Source: a virus
Strand: one strand, 5' to 3'
Length of the DNA: 24,869 nt
Virus record (IMG/VR): IMGVR_UViG_3300042691_007835
Span: 1 to 24,869 of that record
The notes under the pieces are model-generated. The model was not told the origin of the DNA and searched no databases. It was given only the letters and a program-made list of their open reading frames with translations. A program made the position numbers and the translations under genes. Below are positions 8,354 to 12,881 of the stretch, in pieces (within the stretch, counting starts at the first letter, position 1; each line of letters starts with the position of its first letter).

Positions 8354-8619
8354 TAATCTTCTAATACAGCTACAATATGTTCTTCTAAAACCATTACACG
8401 CTGGGCTCCATCTACAGTTACAACAGCAGCTTTATTCCATTCTAATAATACTTTATCATCAACCTTTACTTCAGTAACTTCAGGACCAATAGCTAGAACC
8501 TTACCTGATCTAGATTCTCCTCCAGCATCTCTACCTTCAATAATGATACCTGAAGACGTAGTGTTTTCTCTTTTAATTTCAGCAATAAGAACTTTCTTGC
8601 CTAATGGGCGAACTGACAT
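8353..8619 (-). CDS. groES: GroES-family co-chaperonin (functional analogue of T4 gp31)
   Basis: At 88 residues it has the length and pattern of Cpn10. It starts MSVRPLGKKVLI, has a mobile-loop segment ENTTSSGIII that docks to GroEL, then SRSGKVLAIGPE, the DKVLLEW strand and the C-terminal strand HIVAVLED. It is a closer match to true bacterial GroES than to the diverged T4 gp31. The expected role is as lid for host GroEL, allowing folding of the phage major capsid protein. The ATG has an AAGGAA ribosome binding site, and it is followed by the coupled ClpP-like lipoprotein gene. Confidence 0.95.
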   Translation of the reverse strand: MSVRPLGKKVLIAEIKRENTTSSGIIIEGRDAGGESRSGKVLAIGPEVTEVKVDDKVLLEWNKAAVVTVDGAQRVMVLEEHIVAVLED

Positions 8620-8628
8620 AATATTTCC

Positions 8629-8859
8629 TTAAATGAACCATCTATATATTCCCCATAAATCTATGAGAATAAATGATAAGTTATGATAGAAGAGGGGTTT
8701 ATCCTTTGCAATAAAGAATACGTATATAGCTATAGAATGGGCTGTTAGGAATGCAAAGAATCCTAGCTTTCCAAAGCTAACATTTGAACTAAGCAATAAA
8801 GCCCCAAGAGTAAATAGTGTGGTCATGACCCACTTCAAAGGGACAATATGTTTATTCAT
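8629..8859 (-). CDS. Small hydrophobic membrane protein
   Basis: A 76-residue protein with about three membrane segments (roughly 10-25, 29-51 and 59-74) and a short basic N-terminus. The C-terminal NLSFILIDLWGIYRWFI resembles terminal segments of small PnuC- or PQ-loop-like transporters, but the protein is too short to assign. No ribosome binding site precedes the ATG; instead a promoter-like TTTACT-17-TATAAT places the transcript start at or next to the ATG, so it may be leaderless. An inner-membrane location is inferred. Being two genes from the spanin/XhlA group, a holin-like function is conceivable but unproved. Confidence 0.6.
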   Translation of the reverse strand: MNKHIVPLKWVMTTLFTLGALLLSSNVSFGKLGFFAFLTAHSIAIYVFFIAKDKPLFYHNLSFILIDLWGIYRWFI

Positions 8860-8865
8860 AATAAA

Positions 8866-8894
8866 ATTATAATATAGAATTAAATTAAAGTAAA
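8866..8894 (-). promoter_or_regulatory. Sigma70-like promoter before the small membrane protein
   Basis: TATAAT at 8866-8871 is preceded by TTTACT at 8889-8894 with a 17-base spacer, on the minus strand, in the 39-base gap after the SpeD-family gene. The predicted start would fall at the ATG at 8859. In AT-rich DNA such matches occur by chance, so support is moderate. Confidence 0.4.
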
Positions 8895-8898
8895 ATTA

Positions 8899-9267
8899 TT
8901 AACCAGCTTGTCTGGTTAGATAGTTTGCTCGGATCTTTTTAGGTGAGAATGAATCATTGATAGTTTTGATTACATCTATGTTATCAAATTGCTTGCACGA
9001 GAACACATCTATGTAAACATCACCAGTTGAATCGATGAAGTGTGCTACTATACTTGATGTTACAATAACTTGGATAGCTGTAAATCCAGCTTTATCTGGA
9101 AACTCTGCGGCTGTGTATTCGATACGTGGTTCACCAATTGGTTCCATGTCAATAGCTTTGACCAAACCAGTGATCCAATTATAAACATTATCATAACTCT
9201 TGATGCTATCAACATTACACGCATGACAATCTAATATTAAATGGTAACCCCAAAATTCATTTTGCAT
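8899..9267 (-). CDS. speD: SpeD-family (S-adenosylmethionine decarboxylase-like) pyruvoyl enzyme
   Basis: This 122-residue protein has the short prokaryotic SpeD layout: GYHLILDCHAC near the N-terminus, then AIQVIVTSSIVAHFID and GDVYIDVFSC. Ser71, His76 and Cys91 keep the same spacing as the pyruvoyl-forming Ser63, processing His68 and catalytic Cys83 of the Thermotoga enzyme. The residue before the self-cleavage serine is Thr70 instead of Glu, and the usual HTWPE stretch is HFIDS. The family normally makes decarboxylated S-adenosylmethionine for spermidine synthesis; some phage homologues are known to have become ornithine or arginine decarboxylases. Substrate is therefore open. The ATG shares a base region with the preceding gene's stop, indicating coupling. 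Confidence 0.82.
   Translation of the reverse strand: MQNEFWGYHLILDCHACNVDSIKSYDNVYNWITGLVKAIDMEPIGEPRIEYTAAEFPDKAGFTAIQVIVTSSIVAHFIDSTGDVYIDVFSCKQFDNIDVIKTINDSFSPKKIRANYLTRQAG
8900..8918 (-). terminator. Weak terminator-like hairpin at the end of the SpeD-family gene
   Basis: The minus strand reads TAACCAG-ACAAG-CTGGTTA, a seven-pair stem overlapping the last codons and stop of the gene, followed by the U-rich ATAATTTTACTTT. The stem is only partly GC and the U-run is interrupted, so any termination would be partial. Confidence 0.35.
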
Positions 9268-9977
9268 TATAAACTCAAAGCTTGATCTTGCTCTGTCCTC
9301 TGATAGTTGGATAATTTATCTAAGTAACCTTGATTACGTAGCTCTTTAAATACAAGGTTTTCGAATGAGAATTCTCCGCCTTTTTTAATTGCTGCACCAC
9401 GCATGTCGCGTAGCTTTTCTTTGAAGTGTTTGACTGAATCTAAATCAATATGACCTTTAATCATGTCATCGATCATCTTCATGTAGAACTTAACTTTTTT
9501 CTTAAGGTATGGATCCTTTAACATGTCATCACCAATAAATTCTGGTTTGGCGATCCATTCATCTTTAGTTAATGAATAGACTCCTTGTTGTTTTGGGTAT
9601 GCCACTGATACGTCTTGAGCGTATGGTTCTAATCCATATCCAAGTATAGTTATCTTATGTGACATCGTCCACATTTGTTTCTTATCTTGTAGATAATCAT
9701 CAAGTAATGGATTATCTTTTGCTATTAAAGATTTATCAACAACCAGATGTACGTCAAGATCAGACATATCAGTATAGTTGTAATTAGCATTTCCTCCGAG
9801 AAGGATAACTTCTTTAACAGCTGACTTAGGTATTTTAGCATATTCTCTCCATACTTCAGCAAACTGTAATAATTTAGCTCTGACTTCTGGTTTTAATTCA
9901 AAATCATTCCAGAGCTTTGGATTTAGCTCTTTATGATATTGCAACTGAAGTTTTAATTCTTTTAAAGTAACTTTCAT
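9267..9977 (-). CDS. Pol-beta-like nucleotidyltransferase domain protein
   Basis: The central motif is LLGGNANYNYTDMSDLDVHL (59-78), a G-G/N...S-D-x-D pattern with metal-binding Asp73 and Asp75, as in the minimal/pol-beta nucleotidyltransferase fold. A later segment PYAQDVSVAYPKQQGVYSL (117-135) matches a conserved part of this phage family that follows the active site, though its expected third acid is less clear. The C-terminal third is helical and basic. The family could transfer a nucleotide to RNA, protein or a small molecule; the target is unknown. Its start overlaps the stop of its neighbour as ATGA. It is unlike the HxGH-type nucleotidyltransferases elsewhere in the window. Confidence 0.78.
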   Translation of the reverse strand: MKVTLKELKLQLQYHKELNPKLWNDFELKPEVRAKLLQFAEVWREYAKIPKSAVKEVILLGGNANYNYTDMSDLDVHLVVDKSLIAKDNPLLDDYLQDKKQMWTMSHKITILGYGLEPYAQDVSVAYPKQQGVYSLTKDEWIAKPEFIGDDMLKDPYLKKKVKFYMKMIDDMIKGHIDLDSVKHFKEKLRDMRGAAIKKGGEFSFENLVFKELRNQGYLDKLSNYQRTEQDQALSL

Positions 9978-10357
9978 TTATATAACTTATTAACTAGGTA
10001 TCCAATAGCAATTGCACCACCAATAACTAACCAACGCCATACTTCTAACACTCTTACACGAGCATCAAGACCTTTAAGTTTCTCTTCGATAGCAGATTGT
10101 ATCTTAGCATGACCCTCTACACTATTCTGCATAGATTGGTCTAACTTTTTATTGATCTCTTTAGCTATATTGTCCATCTTAGTATGTATATCTCTTATAT
10201 CATCTTCGTTGCGCACAGTGTCTTTCTCTATTGTGTTTATTCGAGTATCATGTACTGCGAGCAATCTACTTACATTATTACTAACTTCAGTAAGCTTATC
10301 AATCGATACGTCAAGCTTTTCAACTATACGTTCTAATTGTTCAAAATCATTTGCCAT
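9974..10357 (-). CDS. XhlA-like coiled-coil membrane protein, candidate lysis accessory
   Basis: This 127-residue protein has a long heptad-like helical region (about 5-105, rich in Asp/Glu/Lys with regular Ile/Leu/Val) and a single C-terminal membrane segment WRWLVIGGAIAIGYLV (107-122) ending in a basic tail. This layout matches the XhlA/hemolysin group found in phage lysis modules. It directly follows the Rz/Rz1 pair and overlaps the Rz gene by 11 bases, which supports a lysis or membrane-remodelling role. No holin with several membrane spans or endolysin is found beside it, so it could also anchor another phage factor to the inner membrane. Confidence 0.65.
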   Translation of the reverse strand: MANDFEQLERIVEKLDVSIDKLTEVSNNVSRLLAVHDTRINTIEKDTVRNEDDIRDIHTKMDNIAKEINKKLDQSMQNSVEGHAKIQSAIEEKLKGLDARVRVLEVWRWLVIGGAIAIGYLVNKLYK

Positions 10358-10952
10358 TATAGATTCTTTCCTGTGAACTAACCCAATCTTGTAAAGCTTT
10401 TAATCTTTCACTTAACTGATGATAGTTATTATAATTGATTGTTATTGTTTCTCCGATGGTAGAGAGTTTAGTTCCACTGGCGGTTCCATCAACTCCTTGG
10501 GTGGAGTCGGGAACTTCATTTTTTGCGGCAGAATCGTGGAGCAAGATAAAAGACTTAGGGACAACGCAGTTAGCGTCAGCATCCTTAGTGATAAATTTAG
10601 GTACTTCCTTAATGATAACATCACCTTTCTCCTTGATTACTTTTGTTTTTGTTACGTATTTAGTTACTATTTGTTTTGACTTCTTTTCAGATAATGCAAC
10701 TTTACGATCCATATCTGCTTTTAATTTTGCTGCTTCAGCACGCCATCTCATTTCAGTACCATATCCACCATATAGATAAACACTAGCTATAAGTAGAATA
10801 GTTCCTACTGTTCTCATTAGCATTCCCCATCCTCTAATTAATGGTAGAAATACTGTAAAAGTGCCAAAAACAAACAGAGCTGCTCCTATACCCATAATGG
10901 ATAGGATAAACCCATATATAACGCTATCTGGTATGAGACTTAATAACCACAT
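10347..10952 (-). CDS. Rz: Rz-like inner-membrane spanin
   Basis: A 201-residue protein with two hydrophobic segments (about 11-39 and 44-62) followed by a charged helical periplasmic part (KLKADMDRKVALSEKKSK) and the Rz-like segment around CVVPKSFILLHDSAA (129-143). Classical inner spanins have one N-terminal span, so the extra one is unusual; internal Met44 or Met46 would give a single-span form. The strongest support is that a typical Rz1 lipoprotein is encoded within codons 111-170 in another frame. Rz and Rz1 together bridge the periplasm and fuse inner and outer membranes in the last step of lysis of Gram-negative hosts. The start shares its A with the previous stop (TAATG). Confidence 0.82.
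   Translation of the reverse strand: MWLLSLIPDSVIYGFILSIMGIGAALFVFGTFTVFLPLIRGWGMLMRTVGTILLIASVYLYGGYGTEMRWRAEAAKLKADMDRKVALSEKKSKQIVTKYVTKTKVIKEKGDVIIKEVPKFITKDADANCVVPKSFILLHDSAAKNEVPDSTQGVDGTASGTKLSTIGETITINYNNYHQLSERLKALQDWVSSQERIYNGK
10442..10621 (-). CDS. Rz1: Rz1-like outer-membrane spanin lipoprotein, embedded in Rz
   Basis: Although it lies fully inside the Rz-like gene in a different frame, it has all hallmarks of Rz1. It has a basic start (MLSLRKYLNLSLR), a hydrophobic stretch ending in the lipobox LLSC, and a short proline-rich mature part (FPTPPKELMEPPVELNSLP). The ATG at 10621 has an excellent AAGGAG ribosome binding site about nine bases upstream; a GTG one codon earlier is in frame but less likely. 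About 59 residues. Lipidation and sorting to the outer membrane are expected, where it binds the C-terminus of the inner spanin. The nested arrangement is the same as in phage lambda. Confidence 0.88.
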   Translation of the reverse strand: MLSLRKYLNLSLRMLTLTALSLSLLSCSTILPQKMKFPTPPKELMEPPVELNSLPSEKQ

Positions 10953-11521
10953 TATTGCATTGGTGTAGCACGTCTTGCTAGTCCAGCGACTGGCCCTGCG
11001 GCTACATTACCTTTCTTATATTTTTCAATGTCTTTCTTTTTAACAACTGGACCACCTGAATCTATGGTAGTACCAGTAACACCAGCGGTAGAACTAACGG
11101 GAGCTCCACCAACGGCGCCCCCATCTTCGTCTAATTCTTTTTTAATTTTCTCAACAAGAATGGTTTCTTCAATTAATACAACATCAGAATCCATTATCTT
11201 ATTAAACTTATCTTCCATTAAAGCTATTGAACGATCATTCTTTTCGTAATACTCTTTAATTAGAAAATACGCCGCAACAAGACTCTTTAACTTATTTTCC
11301 CCTCCAGGCAGTTTGTTGATAATCTTCTTCATATTGAAGACTAATCGATGTAAATAGGTATATGCACTTTTCTGTTCTTCAGTTTCGAACTTAGAAGGCT
11401 TTATGAGGTTTCTACCCTTGTTATCGACGATACCTAACTTATAGGCATCAGTGTCTACAATTGGTTTTACCAACATAGAGAGTACTCTGTAAGCTATTAA
11501 ATTATCTATTACTTGTGACAT
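10952..11521 (-). CDS. Conserved phage protein of unknown function
   Basis: This 189-residue protein has a helical N-terminal domain including LVKPIVDTDAYKLGI, a segment TYLHRLVFNMKKIINKLPGG, and LVAAYFLIKEYY. A low-complexity Gly/Ala/Thr/Pro tail (129-189) ends RRATPMQ. I recognise the pattern from marine T4-like phages, where it is unnamed. There is no signal peptide or membrane span. It overlaps the next gene (Rz) and the previous gene by single-base stop/start sharing, so the three are coupled. The flexible tail could be a linker or an assembly arm in a virion protein; this is only a guess. Confidence 0.7.
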   Translation of the reverse strand: MSQVIDNLIAYRVLSMLVKPIVDTDAYKLGIVDNKGRNLIKPSKFETEEQKSAYTYLHRLVFNMKKIINKLPGGENKLKSLVAAYFLIKEYYEKNDRSIALMEDKFNKIMDSDVVLIEETILVEKIKKELDEDGGAVGGAPVSSTAGVTGTTIDSGGPVVKKKDIEKYKKGNVAAGPVAGLARRATPMQ

Positions 11522-11898
11522 TAAATCTTCCTAAGTATCTTAATAATATACTCATCTAGTTTAACTCTAGATAATTTTATGTTATATTGAGGCAATTCTT
11601 CAGGCATCCTATTAAGAAAAACTAAAAATGTTACTAATGTATCCCAATATTCTTTTTCTATCTTAAAGAATAACATATTTGTAGCGTTATCACCAAAAAT
11701 ATTGTAGATAACTATAAGATGATTTAAAATTAAATTCTCTTTTAAGTCACATTCATTTTTATATCTACTAAAAAGTTTCTTTAGATATAAGAACCTTTTC
11801 AAGTCATCATTAAATTCCTCAATGCTATAACATTGACTATTATCATAATGATGCATTGCATAGGTTAAAAAATTATCTTCTGTCAACAATTGATTCAT
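11521..11898 (-). CDS. Conserved phage protein (DUF7207-like), function unknown
   Basis: This 125-residue protein has the pattern of a small helical family common in marine T4-like phages: FLTYAMHHYDNSQC, EEFNDDLKRFLYLKKLFSRY, LILNHLIVIYNIFG, MLFFKIEKEYWDTL and FLVFLNRMPEELP. No catalytic motif is evident. It is the first gene after a terminator and has no exact late promoter in front, so it probably depends on read-through or an unrecognised promoter. Its stop shares a base with the next start. Family number is from memory; function is unknown. Confidence 0.7.
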   Translation of the reverse strand: MNQLLTEDNFLTYAMHHYDNSQCYSIEEFNDDLKRFLYLKKLFSRYKNECDLKENLILNHLIVIYNIFGDNATNMLFFKIEKEYWDTLVTFLVFLNRMPEELPQYNIKLSRVKLDEYIIKILRKI

Positions 11899-11901
11899 AT
11901 T

Positions 11902-11930
11902 AAAAGAGGGGGAGTTTCCTCCCCATCTCT
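11902..11930 (-). terminator. Rho-independent terminator after the Ig-domain protein
   Basis: The minus strand forms GGGGAG-GAAA-CTCCCC (11909-11924), six GC-rich pairs with a GNRA loop. AGAG/CTCT can extend the stem across a small bulge, and TTTTAAT follows. It lies directly after the stop of the highly structured virion gene and probably ends the late block. Confidence 0.75.
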
Positions 11931-11931
11931 A

Positions 11932-12852
11932 TTAAGCAGTTACTGTCAATGTTGCTGCTGTTGTTGTAACATCTGTGTTACCAGTTGTAGCACCGACCAC
12001 GCAACGATATTTATCACCATTGCTGTCTGCTGTACCAGAAGCTGCAACTTGTGTAGCACCTGTTGTGTAGCTAGCTGTTGTACCACCTGTACCGCGTGTT
12101 ACGTTAGCCCATGCACCAGCACCACCTTCTTGTACTTGCCATTGATATGTTAATGAACCAGCACCAGTGATTGCAGCAACTACTGAGAATGTTGCAGTTG
12201 CAGGCTCAACTACTGTAGCATTAGATGGTTGTGTTGTAATAGAAACTGTAGCATCAACAACAACTGCATCGTCAGCAGCATCACCAGTTGTAGCTTGTAA
12301 CTTATCTGATTGACCACCTAAAGCAATTAAACATTCTGCGTGATGATATACTGAACCATCAGCATTTGTTCCTGATCTGTATAACCACCAACCTGGGCTC
12401 TTAAGACCACGTGCTTTGTTTTCTGGTTGTTGTGCTTCATTAACGTCAACAAAGTATAGATCCATACCATTATTGATATGATCTCCATTACCTGGAGCTG
12501 TTGATTCGTTACCTTCAGCATTGCGTTGTAAGAACTGAGCAGCATTACCTGTGCCAGTTAAATCAACAAAGTTGGTACCAGCTTTGGCATTAGCTTCTGT
12601 ATCTGATAGTTTGAATACACCAGAAACAGCTGTTTGATAAGCATAGTAAGTATTACCTGATGTTAAACCACCAAGAGTAGTACCACCATTTGCATTATAT
12701 ACTACACCATCACCTGTTGCAAAATCTGTATTTGAACCACGTAAGTCGATAGTATTGTCTGTTATATTAACAGCAGCAGTACCGAAATACGCTTTTCTTG
12801 TGATATACTTTGGCGAAGCCGCTAAAGTATCTAATTTTCCCCATAAAGCCAT
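11932..12852 (-). CDS. Virion structural protein with C-terminal Ig-like domain
   Basis: This 306-residue protein starts MALWGKLDTLAASPKYIT, as do many virion proteins of marine T4-like phages. The first 200 residues are rich in beta structure (LGGLTSGNTYYAYQ, SPGWWLYRS). Residues about 203-306 form an Ig-like domain: VSITTQPSNATVVEPATATF, then the core Trp in LTYQWQVQ, the Tyr-Cys pair KYRCVV and the closing strand AATLTV. Such domains decorate capsids or tails and bind carbohydrate or host surfaces weakly. A strong TAAGGAG site and its own terminator suggest high expression. It is a candidate head-decoration or tail-surface protein; Hoc-like function is inference. Confidence 0.8.
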   Translation of the reverse strand: MALWGKLDTLAASPKYITRKAYFGTAAVNITDNTIDLRGSNTDFATGDGVVYNANGGTTLGGLTSGNTYYAYQTAVSGVFKLSDTEANAKAGTNFVDLTGTGNAAQFLQRNAEGNESTAPGNGDHINNGMDLYFVDVNEAQQPENKARGLKSPGWWLYRSGTNADGSVYHHAECLIALGGQSDKLQATTGDAADDAVVVDATVSITTQPSNATVVEPATATFSVVAAITGAGSLTYQWQVQEGGAGAWANVTRGTGGTTASYTTGATQVAASGTADSNGDKYRCVVGATTGNTDVTTTAATLTVTA

Positions 12853-12859
12853 TTTAATT

Positions 12860-12881
12860 ACTCCTTAAATTTTTATTTATT
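12860..12881 (-). promoter_or_regulatory. Strong ribosome binding site and near-consensus late promoter for the Ig-domain protein
   Basis: TTAAGGAGT at 12860-12868 is an almost complete anti-16S match seven bases before the ATG. Just upstream, 12874-12881 reads AATAAATA, one base from the late octamer TATAAATA and at a plausible distance from the gene. The ribosome site is convincing; the promoter is tentative. Confidence 0.5.

Noticed and set aside
10419-10779. Plus-strand reading frames opposite the Rz gene.
   Set aside because: No plus-strand gene is otherwise supported, and the minus strand here already carries two coding frames that restrict stops.
11890-12153. Cys-rich plus-strand reading frame opposite the Ig-domain gene.
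   Set aside because: Cysteines come from the complement of Ala/Thr codons in the virion protein; no family resemblance.
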